Shown: positions 11,699 to 26,218, numbered from the stretch's first letter. The stretch: DNA of 64,000 bases from Cladorhizidae sp. MBARI D1340-BT2 (GCA_028752905.1 JAQNBH010000003.1:25607989-25671988), one strand, 5' to 3'. Made by a program: numbers and translations. Notes: generated by a model from the letters alone, not told the origin.

Positions 11699-13312
11699 GT
11701 TTAGCATCAAGTAAGAGTACAATTCATAACTGCCCTAATTAACAAGACCAAAGTCCCAGATTTTGTCAACTGATAGAGAAGGCCCTTATCTGCAACATGT
11801 GAACAGATTATCAATAAATGTAGTGGTTTTTCACTGGCAGGCCACCGCTTTGGCAACTGGAAAACGCCAGGAAAAATCCCAAACCTTACCACTTCAAATC
11901 ACCATAACTTGCTAATACTTAGCGTACTCAAAATTTTGGCACGTACAAAAGATAGATAATTAGAAGGGCTATCCGATAATATAAAAATTATCTTTTTTGG
12001 GTAAAGTGTAGAATAGTTATGAGCTTCACGGCAAAAAAACAAGATTTTCGGGGGGAAAATGAGAAACATATAGACCAAATTAGGGCAAATATCAAGAACA
12101 TGTTTAGCATCAAGTAAGAGTACAATTCATAACTGCCCTAATTAACAAGACCAAAGTCCCAGATTTTGTCAACTGATAGAGAAGGCCCTTATCTGCAAAA
12201 TGTGAACAGATTATCAATAAATGTAGTGGTTTTTCACTGGCAGGCCACCGCTTTGGCAACTGGAAAACGCCAGGAAAAATCACAAACCTTACCACTTCAA
12301 ATCACCATAACTTCCTAATACTTAGAGTACTCAAAATTTTGGCACGTACAAAAGACAGATGATTAGAAGGGCTATCCGGTGATATTAAAATTATCTTTTT
12401 TGGGTAAAGTATAGAAAAGTTATGAGCTTCACGGCAAAAAAAACAAGATTTACGGGGGGGAAATGAGAAACATATAGACCAAATTAGGGCAAATATCAAG
12501 AACATGTTTAGCATCAAGTAAGAGTACAATTCATAACTGCCCTAATTAACAAGACCAAAGTCCCAGATTTTGTCAACTGATAGAGAAGGCCCTTATCTGC
12601 AAAATGTGAACAGATTATCAATAAATGTAGTGGTTTTTCACTGGCAGGCCACCGCTTTGGCAACTGGAAAACGCCAGGAAAAATCACAAACCTTACCACT
12701 TCAAATCACCATAACTTCCTAATACTTAGAGTACTCAAAATTTTGGCACGTACAAAAGAGAGATAATTAGAAGGGCTATCCGGTGATATTAACATTATCT
12801 TTTTTAGGTAAAGTATAGAAAAGTTATGAGCTTCACGGCAAAAAAACAAGATTTTCGGGGGGGAAATGAGAAACATATAGACCAAATTAGGGCAAATATC
12901 AAGAACATGTTTAGCATCAAGTAAGAGTACAATTCATAACTGCCCTAATTAACAAGACCAAAGTCCCAGATTTTGTCAACTGATAGAGAAGGCCCTTATC
13001 TGCAAAATATGAACAGATTATCAATAAATGTAGTGGTTTTTCACTGGCAGGCCACCGCTTTGGCAACTGGAAAACGCCAGGAAAAATCACAAACTTTACC
13101 ACTTCAAATCACCATAACTTCCTAATACTTAGAGTACTCAAAATTTTGGCACGTACAAAAGATAGATAATTAGAAGGGCTATCCGGTGATATTAAAATTA
13201 TCTTTTTGGGGTAAAGTATAGAAAAGTTATGAGCTTCACGGCAAAAAAAACAAGATTAACGGGGGGGAAATGAGAAACATATAGACCAAATTAGGGCAAA
13301 TATCAAGAACAT
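11699..13312. repeat. 4-monomer block inserted between the 6-mers
   Basis: Monomers: 11699 GV-z3, 12102 F-m, 12506 F-e with the rare GAGAGATAATTAG, 12909 KY with the same mixed c/t tail as 11295 but preceded by CTTCC. The rare GAGAGA marker recurs only in the monomer starting at 62907. The shared c/t tail on two different cores (GF at 11295, KY at 12909) shows that tails move between cores. Confidence 0.78.
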
Positions 13313-15732
13313 GTTTAGCATCAAGTAAGAGTACAATTCATAACTGCCCTAATTAACAAGACCAAAGTCCCAGATTTTGTCAACTGATAGAGAAGGCCCT
13401 TATCTGCAACATGTGAACAGATTATCAATAAATGTAGTGGTTTTTCACTGGCAGGCCACCGCTTTGGCAACTGGAAAACGCCAGGAAAAATCCCAAACCT
13501 TACCACTTCAAATCACCATAACTTGCTAATACTTAGCGTACTCAAAATTTTGGCACGTACAAAAGATAGATAATTAGAAGGGCTATCCGATAATATAAAA
13601 ATTATCTTTTTTGGGTAAAGTGTAGAATAGTTATGAGCTTCACGGCAAAAAAACAAGATTTTCGGGGGGAAAATGAGAAACATATAGACCAAATTAGGGC
13701 AAATATCAAGAACATGTTTAGCATCAAGTAAGAGTACAATTCATAACTGCCCTAATTAACAAGACCAAAGTCCCAGATTTTGTCAACTGATAGAGAAGGC
13801 CCTTATCTGCAAAATGTGAACAGATTATCAATAAATGTAGTGGTTTTTCACTGGCAGGCCACCGCTTTGGCAACTGGAAAACGCCAGGAAAAATCACAAA
13901 CCTTACCACTTCAAATCACCATAAGTTCCTAATACTTAGAGTACTCAAAATTTTGGCACGTACAAAAGACAGATGATTAGAAGGGCTATCCGGTGATATT
14001 AAAATTATCTTTTTTGGGTAAAGTATAGAAAAGTTATGAGCTTCACGGCAAAAAAAACAAGATTTACGGGGGGGAAATGAGAAACATATAGACCAAATTA
14101 GGGCAAATATCAAGAACATGTTTAGCATCAAGTAAGAGTACAATTCATAACTGCCCTAATTAACAAGACCAAAGTCCCAGATTTTGTCAACTGATAGAGA
14201 AGGCCCTTATCTGCAACATGTGAACAGATTATCAATAAATGTAGTGGTTTTTCACTGGCAGGCCACCGCTTTGGCAACTGGAAAACGCCAGGAAAAATCA
14301 CAAACCTTACCACTTCAAATCACCATAACTTCCTAATACTTAGAGTACTCAAAATTTTGGCACGTACAAAAGACAGATGATTAGAAGGGCTATCCGGTGA
14401 TATTAAAATTATCTTTTTTGGGTAAAGTATAGAAAAGTTATGAGCTTCACGGCAAAAAAAACAAGATTTACGGGGGGGAAATGAGAAACATATAGACCAA
14501 ATTAGGGCAAATATCAAGAACATGTTTAGCATCAAGTAAGAGTACAATTCATAACTGCCCTAATTAACAAGACCAAAGTCCCAGATTTTGTCAACTGATA
14601 GAGAAGGCCCTTATCTGCAAAATGTGAACAGATTATCAATAAATGTAGTGGTTTTTCACTGGCAGGCCACCGCTTTGGCAACTGGAAAACGCCAGGAAAA
14701 ATCCCAAACCTTACCACTTCAAATCACCATAACTTGCTAATACTTAGAGTACTCAAAATTTTGGCACGTACAAAAGATAGATAATTAGAAGGGCTATCCG
14801 ATAATATAAAAATTATCTTTTTTGGGTAAAGTGTAGAATAGTTATGAGCTTCACGGCAAAAAAACAAGATTTTCGGGGGGAAAATGAGAAACATATAGAC
14901 CAAATTAGGGCAAATATCAAGAACATGTTTAGCATCAAGTAAGAGTACAATTCATAACTGCCCTAATTAACAAGACCAAAGTCCCAGATTTTGTCAACTG
15001 ATAGAGAAGGCCCTTATCTGCAAAATATGAACAGATTATCAATAAATGTAGTGGTTTTTCACTGGCAGGCCACCGCTTTGGCAACTGGAAAACGCCAGGA
15101 AAAATCACAAACTTTACCACTTCAAATCGCCATAACTTCCTAATACTTAGAGTACTCAAAATTTTGGCACGTACAAAAGACAGATGATTAGAAGGGCTAT
15201 TCGGTGATATTAAAATTATCTTTTTTGGGTAAAGTATAGAAAAGTTATGAGCTTCACGGCAAAAAAACAAGATTTTCGGGGGGGAAATGAGAAACATATA
15301 GACCAAATTAGGGCAAATATCAAGAACATGTTTAGCATCAAGTAAGAGTACAATTCATAACTGCCCTAATTAACAAGACCAAAGTCCCAGATTTTGTCAA
15401 CTGATAGAGAAGGCCCTTATCTGCAAAATGTGAACAGATTATCAATAAATGTAGCGGTTTTTCACTGGCAGGCCACCGCTTTGGCAACTGGAAAACGCCA
15501 GGAAAAATCCCAAACCTTACCACTTCAAATCACCATAACTTGCTAATACTTAGAGTACTCAAAATTTTGGCACGTACAAAAGACAGATAATTAGAAGGGC
15601 TATCCGATGATTTAAAAATTATCTTTTTTGGGTAAAGTGTAGAATAGTTATGAGCTTCACGGCAAAAAAACAAGATTTTCGGGGGGAAAATGAGAAACAT
15701 ATAGACCAAATTAGGGCAAATATCAAGAACAT
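13313..15732. repeat. 6-monomer HOR, copy 2
   Basis: Monomers: 13313 GV-z3, 13716 F-k, 14120 V-m, 14524 GF-z2, 14927 KY-b (CTATTCGGTG; private A-to-G at 15129), 15330 GF with GTAGCGG and a z-like tail containing CGATGATTTAAAAATT. It follows the order of the 9278 block. The fourth core is G here and not in the first copy, and the last tail is different, so the two copies are clearly diverged. The block is 2420 bp. Confidence 0.8.
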
Positions 15733-16540
15733 GTTTAGCATCAAGTAAGAGTACAATTCATAACTGCCCTAATTAACAAGACCAAAGTCCCAGATTTTGT
15801 CAACTGATAGAGAAGGCCCTTATCCGCAAAATATGAACAGATTATCAATAAATGTAGTGGTTTTTCACTGGCAGGCCACCGCTTTGGCAACTGGAAAACG
15901 CCAGGAAAAATCACAAACTTTACCACTTCAAATCACCATAACTTCCTAATACTTAGAGTACTCAAAATTTTGGCACGTACAAAAGACAGATGATTAGAAG
16001 GGCTATCCGGTGATATTAAAATTATCTTTTTTGGGTAAAGTATAGAAAAGTTATGAGCTTCACGGCAAAAAAACAAGATTTTCGGGGGGGAAATGAGAAA
16101 CATATAGACCAAATTAGGGCAAATATCAAGAACATGTTTAGCATCAAGTAAGAGTACAATTCATAACTGCCCTAATTAACAAGACCAAAGTCCCAGATTT
16201 TGTCAACTGATAGAGAAGGCCCTTATCTGCAAAATGTGAACAGATTATCAATAAATGTAGTGGTTTTTCACTGGCAGGCCACCGCTTTGGCAACTGGAAA
16301 ACGCCAGGAAAAATCCCAAACCTTACCACTTCAAATCACCATAACTTGCTAATACTTAGAGTACTCAAAATTTTGGCACGTACAAAAGATAGATAATTAG
16401 AAGGGCTATCCGATGATATAAAAATTAACTTTTTGGGGTAAAGTGTAGAATAGTTATGAGCTTCACGGCAAAAAAAAACAAGATTTTCGGGGGGAAAATG
16501 AGAAACATATAGACCAAATTAGGGCAAATATCAAGAACAT
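15733..16540. repeat. Dimer KY-b / GF-c
   Basis: Monomer 15733 is KY-b with a private TATCCGC in the core. Monomer 16136 is GF-c, with AACTTTTTGGGG, nine A and six uninterrupted G (compare GGGTGG in the 807 copy). This dimer closes the G/K-rich domain; K and G cores are almost absent beyond it (K again at 17752, G again at 27430). Confidence 0.75.
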
Positions 16541-18154
16541 GTTTAGCATCAAGTAAGAGTACAATTCATAACTGCCCTAATTAACAAGACCAAAGTCCCA
16601 GATTTTGTCAACTGATAGAGAAGGCCCTTATCTGCAAAATGTGAACAGATTATCAATAAATGTAGTGGTTTTTCACTGGCAGGCCACCGCTTTGGCAACT
16701 GGAAAACGCCAGGAAAAATCACAAACCTTACCACTTCAAATCACCATAACTTACTAATACTTAGAGTACTCAAAATTTTGGCACGTACAAAAGACAGATG
16801 ATTAGAAGGGCTATCCGGTGATATTAAAATTATCTTTTTGGGGTAAAGTATAGAAAAGTTATGAGCTTCACGGCAAAAAAAACAAGATTAACGGGGGGGA
16901 AATGAGAAACATATAGACCAAATTAGGGCAAATATCAAGAACATGTTTAGCATCAAGTAAGAGTACAATTCATAACTGCCCTAATTAACAAGACCAAAGT
17001 CCCAGATTTTGTCAACTGATAGAGAAGGCCCTTATCTGCAACATGTGAACAGATTATCAATAAATGTAGTGTTTTTTCACTGGCAGGCCACCGCTTTGGC
17101 AACTGGAAAACGCCAGGAAAAATCACAAACCTTACCACTTCAAATCACCATAACTTACTAATACTTAGAGTACTCAAAATTTTGGCACGTACAAAAGACA
17201 GATAATTAGAAGGGCTATCCGGTGATATTAAAATTATCTTTTTGGGGTAAAGTATAGAAAAGTTATGAGCTTCACGGCAAAAAAAACAAGATTTACGGGG
17301 GGGAAATGAGAAACATATAGACCAAATTAGGGCAAATATCAAGAACATGTTTAGCATCAAGTAAGAGTACAATTCATAACTGCCCTAATTAACAAGACCA
17401 AAGTCCCAGATTTTGTCAACTGATAGAGAAGGCCCTTATCTGCAAAATGTGAACAGATTATCAATAAATGTAGTGGTTTTTCACTGGCAGGCCACCGCTT
17501 TGGCAACTGGAAAACGCCAGGAAAAATCACAAACCTTACCACTTCAAATCACCATAACTTCCTAATACTTAGAGTACTCATAATTTTGGCACGTACAAAA
17601 GACAGATAATTAGAATGGCTATCCGGTGATATTAACATTATCTTTTTTAGGTAAAGTATACAAAAGTTATGAGCTTCACGGCAAAAAAACAAGATTTTCG
17701 GGGGGGAAATGAGAAACATATAGACCAAATTAGGGCAAATATCAAGAACATGTTTAGCATCAAGTAAGAGTACAATTCATAACTGCCCTAATTAACAAGA
17801 CCAAAGTCCCAGATTTTGTCAACTGATAGAGAAGGCCCTTATCTGCAACATGTGAACAGATTATCAATAAATGTAGTGGTTTTTCACTGGCAGGCCACCG
17901 CTTTGGCAACTGGAAAACGCCAGGAAAAATCACAAACTTTACCACTTCAAATCACCATAACTTCCTAATACTTAGAGTACTCAAAATTTTGGCACGTACA
18001 AAAGACAGATGATTAGAAGGGCTATCCGGTGATATTAAAATTATCTTTTTTGGGTAAAGTATAGAAAAGTTATGAGCTTCACGGCAAAAAAACAAGATTT
18101 TCGGGGGGGAAATGAGAAACATATAGACCAAATTAGGGCAAATATCAAGAACAT
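16541..18154. repeat. 4-monomer block t-i-e'-Kb
   Basis: Monomers: 16541 F-t, 16945 V-i (private GTAGTGTTTTTTC), 17349 F-e' (CATAATT, GAATGGC, GTATACAAAAG), 17752 K core with V switch and b tail. It introduces the t-i-e' succession that anchors the HORs up to 34288. The last monomer combines a K core marker from the preceding domain with the V switch and looks like a mosaic. Confidence 0.75.
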
Positions 18155-21100
18155 GTTTAGCATCAAGTAAGAGTACAATTCATAACTGCCCTAATTAACA
18201 AGACCAAAGTCCCAGATTTTGTCAACTGATAGAGAAGGCCCTTATCTGCAAAATGTGAACAGATTATCAATAAATGTAGTGGTTTTTCACTGGCAGGCCA
18301 CCGCTTTGGCAACTGGAAAACGCCAGGAAAAATCACAAACCTTACCACTTCAAATCACCATAACTTACTAATACTTAGAGTACTCAAAATTTTGGCACGT
18401 ACAAAAGACAGATGATTAGAAGGGCTATCCGGTGATATTAAAATTATCTTTTTGGGGTAAAGTATAGAAAAGTTATGAGCTTCACGGCAAAAAAAACAAG
18501 ATTAACGGGGGGGAAATGAGAAACATATAGACCAAATTAGGGCAAATATCAAGAACATGTTTAGCATCAAGTAAGAGTACAATTCATAACTGCCCTAATT
18601 AACAAGACCAAAGTCCCAGATTTTGTCAACTGATAGAGAAGGCCCTTATCTGCAACATGTGAACAGATTATCAATAAATGTAGTGGTTTTTCACTGGCAG
18701 GCCACCGCTTTGGCAACTGGAAAACGCCAGGAAAAATCACAAACCTTACCACTTCAAATCACCATAACTTACTAATACTTAGAGTACTCAAAATTTTGGC
18801 ACGTACAAAAGACAGATAATTAGAAGGGCTATCCGGTGATATTAAAATTATCTTTTTGGGGTAAAGTATAGAAAAGTTATGAGCTTCACGGCAAAAAAAA
18901 CAAGATTTACGGGGGGGAAATGAGAAACATATAGACCAAATTAGGGCAAATATCAAGAACATGTTTAGCATCAAGTAAGAGTACAATTCATAACTGCCCT
19001 AATTAACAAGACCAAAGTCCCAGATTTTGTCAACTGATAGAGAAGGCCCTTATCTGCAAAATGTGAACAGATTATCAATAAATGTAGTGGTTTTTCACTG
19101 GCAGGCCACCGCTTTGGCAACTGGAAAACGCCAGGAAAAATCACAAACCTTACCACTTCAAATCACCATAACTTACTAATACTTAGAGTACTCAAAATTT
19201 TGGCACGTACAAAAGACAGATAATTAGAAGGGCTATCCGGTGATATTAAAATTATCTTTTTGGGGTAAAGTATAGAAAAGTTATGAGCTTCACGGCAAAA
19301 AAAACAAGATTTACGGGGGGGAAATGAGAAACATATAGACCAAATTAGGGCAAATATCAAGAACATGTTTAGCATCAAGTAAGAGTACAATTCATAACTG
19401 CCCTAATTAACAAGACCAAAGTCCCAGATTTTGTCAACTGATAGAGAAGGCCCTTATCTGCAAAATGTGAACAGATTATCAATAAATGTAGTGGTTTTTC
19501 ACTGGCAGGCCACCGCTTTGGCAACTGGAAAACGCCAGGAAAAATCACAAACCTTACCACTTCAAATCACCATAACTTCCTAATACTTAGAGTACTCATA
19601 ATTTTGGCACGTACAAAAGACAGATAATTAGAAGGGCTATCCGGTGATATTAACATTATCTTTTTTAGGTAAAGTATACAAAAGTAATGAGCTTCACGGC
19701 AAAAAACAAGATTTTCGGGGGGGAAATGAGAAACATATAGACCAAATTAGGGCAAATATCAAGAACATGTTTAGCATCAAGTAAGAGTACAATTCATAAC
19801 TGCCCTAATTAACAAGACCAAAGTCCCAGATTTTGTCAACTGATAGAGAAGGCCCTTATCTGCAACATGTGAACAGATTATCAATAAATGTAGTGGTTTT
19901 TCACTGGCAGGCCACCGCTTTGGCAACTGGAAAACGCCAGGAAAAATCACAAACCTTACCACTTCAAATCACCATAACTTGCTAATACTTAGAGTACTCA
20001 AAATTTTGACAAGTACAAAAGATAGATAATCAGAAGGGCTATCCGATGATATAAAAATTATCTTTTTTGGGTAAAGTGTAGAAAAGTTATGAGCTTCACG
20101 GCAAAAAAACAAGATTTTCGGGGGGAAAATGAGAAACATATAGACCAAATTAGGGCAAATATCAAGAACATGTTTAGCATCAAGTAAGAGTACAATTCAT
20201 AACTGCCCTAATTAACAAGACCAAAGTCCCAGATTTTGTCAACTGATAGAGAAGGCCCTTATCTGCAAAATGTGAACAGATTATCAATAAATGTAGTGGT
20301 TTTTCACTGGCAGGCCACCGCTTTGGCAACTGGAAAACGCCAGGAAAAATCACAAACCTTACCACTTCAAATCACCATAACTTGCTAATACTTAGAGTAC
20401 TCAAAATTTTGGCACGTACAAAAGATAGATAATTAGAAGGGCTATCCGATAATATAAAAATTATCTTTTTTGGGTAAAGTGTAGAATAGTTATGAGCTTC
20501 ACGGCAAAAAAACAAGATTTTCGGGGGGAAAATGAGAAACATATAGACCAAATTAGGGCAAATATCAAGAACATGTTTAGCATCAAGTAAGAGTACAATT
20601 CATAACTGCCCTAATTAACAAGACCAAAGTCCCAGATTTTGTCAACTGATAGAGAAGGCCCTTATCTGCAAAATGTGAACAGATTATCAATAAATGTAGT
20701 GGTTTTTCACTGGCAGGCCACCGCTTTGGCAACTGGAAAACGCCAGGAAAAATCACAAACCTTACCACTTCAAATCACCATAACTTCCTAATACTTAGAG
20801 TACTCAAAATTTTGGCACGTACAAAAGACAGATAATTAGAAGGGCTATCCGGTGATATTAACATTATCTTTTTTAGGTAAAGTATAGAAAAGTTATGAGC
20901 TTCACGGCAAAAAAACAAGATTTTCGGGGGGGAAATGAGAAACATATAGACCAAATTAGGGCAAATATCAAGAACATGTTTAGCATCAAGTAAGAGTACA
21001 ATTCATAACTGCCCTAATTAACAAGACCAAAGTCCCAGATTTTGTCAACTGATAGAGAAGGCCCTTATCTGCAACATGTGAACAGATTATCAATAAATGT

Positions 21101-21380
21101 AGTGGTTTTTCACTGGCAGGCCACCGCTTTGGCAACTGGAAAACGCCAGGAAAAATCACAAACCTTACCACTTCAAATCACCATAACTTGCTAATACTTA
21201 GAGTACTCAAAATTTTGACAAGTACAAAAGATAGATAATCAGAAGGGCTATCCGATGATATAAAAATTATCTTTTTTGGGTAAAGTGTAGAATAGTTATG
21301 AGCTTCACGGCAAAAAAACAAGATTTTCGGGGGGAAAATGAGAAACATATAGACCAAATTAGGGCAAATATCAAGAACAT
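18155..21380. repeat. 8-monomer block t-i-i-e'-a-z2-e-a
   Basis: Monomers: 18155 F-t, 18559 V-i, 18963 F-i, 19367 F-e' (402 bp, only six A, private AAGTAATGAG), 19769 V-a, 20172 F-z2, 20575 F-e, 20978 V-a with GTGTAGAATAG. Two consecutive i tails on V and F cores suggest a local duplication with core exchange. It is related to the 27835 and 31062 8-mers but lacks class h. Confidence 0.78.
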
Positions 21381-24300
21381 GTTTAGCATCAAGTAAGAGT
21401 ACAATTCATAACTGCCCTAATTAACAAGACCAAAGTCCCAGATTTTGTCAACTGATAGAGAAGGCCCTTATCTGCAAAATGTGAACAGATTATCAATAAA
21501 TGTAGTGGTTTTTCACTGGCAGGCCACCGCTTTGGCAACTGGAAAACGCCAGGAAAAATCACAAACCTTACCACTTCAAATCACCATAACTTACTAATAC
21601 TTAGAGTACTCAAAATTTTGGCACGTACAAAAGACAGATGATTAGAAGGGCTATCCGGTGATATTAAAATTATCTTTTTGGGGTAAAGTATAGAAAAGTT
21701 ATGAGCTTCACGGCAAAAAAAACAAGATTAACGGGGGGGAAATGAGAAACATATAGACCAAATTAGGGCAAATATCAAGAACATGTTTAGCATCAAGTAA
21801 GAGTACAATTCATAACTGCCCTAATTAACAAGACCAAAGTCCCAGATTTTGTCAACTGATAGAGAAGGCCCTTATCTGCAACATGTGAACAGATTATCAA
21901 TAAATGTAGTGGTTTTTCACTGGCAGGCCACCGCTTTGGCAACTGGAAAACGCCAGGAAAAATCACAAACCTTACCACTTCAAATCACCATAACTTACTA
22001 ATACTTAGAGTACTCAAAATTTTGGCACGTACAAAAGACAGATAATTAGAAGGGCTATCCGGTGATATTAAAATTATCTTTTTGGGGTAAAGTATAGAAA
22101 AGTTATGAGCTTCACGGCAAAAAAAACAAGATTTACGGGGGGGAAATGAGAAACATATAGACCAAATTAGGGCAAATATCAAGAACATGTTTAGCATCAA
22201 GTAAGAGTACAATTCATAACTGCCCTAATTAACAAGACCAAAGTCCCAGATTTTGTCAACTGATAGAGAAGGCCCTTATCTGCAAAATGTGAACAGATTA
22301 TCAATAAATGTAGTGGTTTTTCACTGGCAGGCCACCGCTTTGGCAACTGGAAAACGCCAGGAAAAATCACAAACCTTACCACTTCAAATCACCATAACTT
22401 CCTAATACTTAGAGTACTCATAATTTTGGCACGTACAAAAGACAGATAATTAGAATGGCTATCCGGTAATATTAACATTATCTTTTTTAGGTAAAGTATA
22501 CAAAAGTTATGAGCTTCACGGCAAAAAAACAAGATTTTCGGGGGGGAAATGAGAAACATATAGACCAAATTAGGGCAAATATCAAGAACATGTTTAGCAT
22601 CAAGTAAGAGTACAATTCATAACTGCCCTAATTAACAAGACCAAAGTCCCAGATTTTGTCAACTGATAGAGAAGGCCCTTATCTGCAACATGTGAACAGA
22701 TTATCAATAAATGTAGTGGTTTTTCACTGGCAGGCCACCGCTTTGGCAACTGGAAAACGCCAGGAAAAATCACAAACCTTACCACTTCAAATCACCATAA
22801 CTTGCTAATACTTAGAGTACTCAAAATTTTGACAAGTACAAAAGATAGATAATCAGAAGGGCTATCCGATGATATAAAAATTATCTTTTTTGGGTAAAGT
22901 GTAGAAAAGTTATGAGCTTCACGGCAAAAAAACAAGATTTTCGGGGGGAAAATGAGAAACATATAGACCAAATTAGGGCAAATATCAAGAACATGTTTAG
23001 CATCAAGTAAGAGTACAATTCATAACTGCCCTAATTAACAAGACCAAAGTCCCAGATTTTGTCAACTGATAGAGAAGGCCCTTATCTGCAAAATGTGAAC
23101 AGATTATCAATAAATGTAGTGGTTTTTCACTGGCAGGCCACCGCTTTGGCAACTGGAAAACGCCAGGAAAAATCACAAACCTTACCACTTCAAATCACCA
23201 TAACTTGCTAATACTTAGAGTACTCATAATTTTGGCACGTACAAAAGACAGATAATTAGAATGGCTATCCGGTGATATTAACATTATCTTTTTTAGGTAA
23301 AGTATACAAAAGTTATGAGCTTCACGGCAAAAAAACAAGATTTTCGGGGGGGAAATGAGAAACATATAGACCAAATTAGGGCAAATATCAAGAACATGTT
23401 TAGCATCAAGTAAGAGTACAATTCATAACTGCCCTAATTAACAAGACCAAAGTCCCAGATTTTGTCAACTGATAGAGAAGGCCCTTATCTGCAACATGTG
23501 AACAGATTATCAATAAATGTAGTGGTTTTTCACTGGCAGGCCACCGCTTTGGCAACTGGAAAACGCCAGGAAAAATCACAAACCTTACCACTTCAAATCA
23601 CCATAACTTGCTAATACTTAGAGTACTCAAAATTTTGACAAGTACAAAAGATAGATAATCAGAAGGGCTATCCGATGATATAAAAATTATCTTTTTTGGG
23701 TAAAGTGTAGAAAAGTTATGAGCTTCACGGCAAAAAAACAAGATTTTCGGGGGGGAAATGAGAAACATATAGACCAAATTAGGGCAAATATCAAGAACAT
23801 GTTTAGCATCAAGTAAGAGTACAATTCATAACTGCCCTAATTAACAAGACCAAAGTCCCAGATTTTGTCAACTGATAGAGAAGGCCCTTATCTGCAAAAT
23901 GTGAACAGATTATCAATAAATGTAGTGGTTTTTCACTGGCAGGCCACCGCTTTGGCAACTGGAAAACGCCAGGAAAAATCACAAACCTTACCACTTCAAA
24001 TCACCATAACTTGCTAATACTTAGAGTACTCAAAATTTTGGCACGTACAAAAGATAGATAATTAGAAGGGCTATCCGATAATATAAAAATTATCTTTTTT
24101 GGGTAAAGTGTAGAATAGTTATGAGCTTCACGGCAAAAAAACAAGATTTTCGGGGGGAAAATGAGAAACATATAGACCAAATTAGGGCAAATATCAAGAA
24201 CATGTTTAGCATCAAGTAAGAGTACAATTCATAACTGCCCTAATTAACAAGACCAAAGTCCCAGATTTTGTCAACTGATAGAGAAGGCCCTTATCTGCAA

Positions 24301-26218
24301 AATGTGAACAGATTATCAATAAATGTAGTGGTTTTTCACTGGCAGGCCACCGCTTTGGCAACTGGAAAACGCCAGGAAAAATCACAAACCTTACCACTTC
24401 AAATCACCATAACTTCCTAATACTTAGAGTACTCAAAATTTTGGCACGTACAAAAGACAGATAATTAGAAGGGCTATCCGGTGATATTAACATTATCTTT
24501 TTTAGGTAAAGTATAGAAAAGTTATGAGCTTCACGGCAAAAAAACAAGATTTTCGGGGGGGAAATGAGAAACATATAGACCAAATTAGGGCAAATATCAA
24601 GAACATGTTTAGCATCAAGTAAGAGTACAATTCATAACTGCCCTAATTAACAAGACCAAAGTCCCAGATTTTGTCAACTGATAGAGAAGGCCCTTATCTG
24701 CAACATGTGAACAGATTATCAATAAATGTAGTGGTTTTTCACTGGCAGGCCACCGCTTTGGCAACTGGAAAACGCCAGGAAAAATCACAAACCTTACCAC
24801 TTCAAATCACCATAACTTCCTAATACTTAGAGTACTCATAATTTTGGCACGTACAAAAGACAGATAATTAGAATGGCTATCCGGTGATATTAACATTATC
24901 TTTTTTAGGTAAAGTATACAAAAGTTATGAGCTTCACGGCAAAAAAACAAGATTTTCGGGGGGGAAATGAGAAACATATAGACCAAATTAGGGCAAATAT
25001 CAAGAACATGTTTAGCATCAAGTAAGAGTACAATTCATAACTGCCCTAATTAACAAGACCAAAGTCCCAGATTTTGTCAACTGATAGAGAAGGCCCTTAT
25101 CTGCAACATGTGAACAGATTATCAATAAATGTAGTGGTTTTTCACTGGCAGGCCACCGCTTTGGCAACTGGAAAACGCCAGGAAAAATCACAAACCTTAC
25201 CACTTCAAATCACCATAACTTGCTAATACTTAGAGTACTCAAAATTTTGACAAGTACAAAAGATAGATAATCAGAAGGGCTATCCGATGATATAAAAATT
25301 ATCTTTTTTGGGTAAAGTGTAGAAAAGTTATGAGCTTCACGGCAAAAAAACAAGATTTTCGGGGGGAAAATGAGAAACATATAGACCAAATTAGGGCAAA
25401 TATCAAGAACATGTTTAGCATCAAGTAAGAGTACAATTCATAACTGCCCTAATTAACAAGACCAAAGTCCCAGATTTTGTCAACTGATAGAGAAGGCCCT
25501 TATCTGCAAAATGTGAACAGATTATCAATAAATGTAGTGGTTTTTCACTGGCAGGCCACCGCTTTGGCAACTGGAAAACGCCAGGAAAAATCACAAACCT
25601 TACCACTTCAAATCACCATAACTTGCTAATACTTAGAGTACTCAAAATTTTGGCACGTACAAAAGATAGATAATTAGAAGGGCTATCCGATAATATAAAA
25701 ATTATCTTTTTTGGGTAAAGTGTAGAATAGTTATGAGCTTCACGGCAAAAAAACAAGATTTTCGGGGGGAAAATGAGAAACATATAGACCAAATTAGGGC
25801 AAATATCAAGAACATGTTTAGCATCAAGTAAGAGTACAATTCATAACTGCCCTAATTAACAAGACCAAAGTCCCAGATTTTGTCAACTGATAGAGAAGGC
25901 CCTTATCTGCAAAATGTGAACAGATTATCAATAAATGTAGTGGTTTTTCACTGGCAGGCCACCGCTTTGGCAACTGGAAAACGCCAGGAAAAATCACAAA
26001 CCTTACCACTTCAAATCACCATAACTTCCTAATACTTAGAGTACTCAAAATTTTGGCACGTACAAAAGACAGATAATTAGAAGGGCTATCCGGTGATATT
26101 AACATTATCTTTTTTAGGTAAAGTATAGAAAAGTTATGAGCTTCACGGCAAAAAAACAAGATTTTCGGGGGGGGAATGAGAAACATATAGACCAAATTAG
26201 GGCAAATATCAAGAACAT
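21381..26218. repeat. 12-monomer irregular block with repeated a-z2-e trimers
   Basis: Monomers: 21381 F-t, 21785 V-i, 22189 F-e', 22592 V-a, 22995 fusion, 23398 V-a, 23801 F-z2, 24204 F-e, 24607 fusion, 25010 V-a, 25413 F-z2, 25816 F-e. The fusion at 22995 has CTTGC on the left and e' markers from 23227 on. The fusion at 24607 joins a V core (24704) to an e' tail. The trimer V-a, F-z2, F-e occurs twice (23398 and 25010). Confidence 0.78.
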
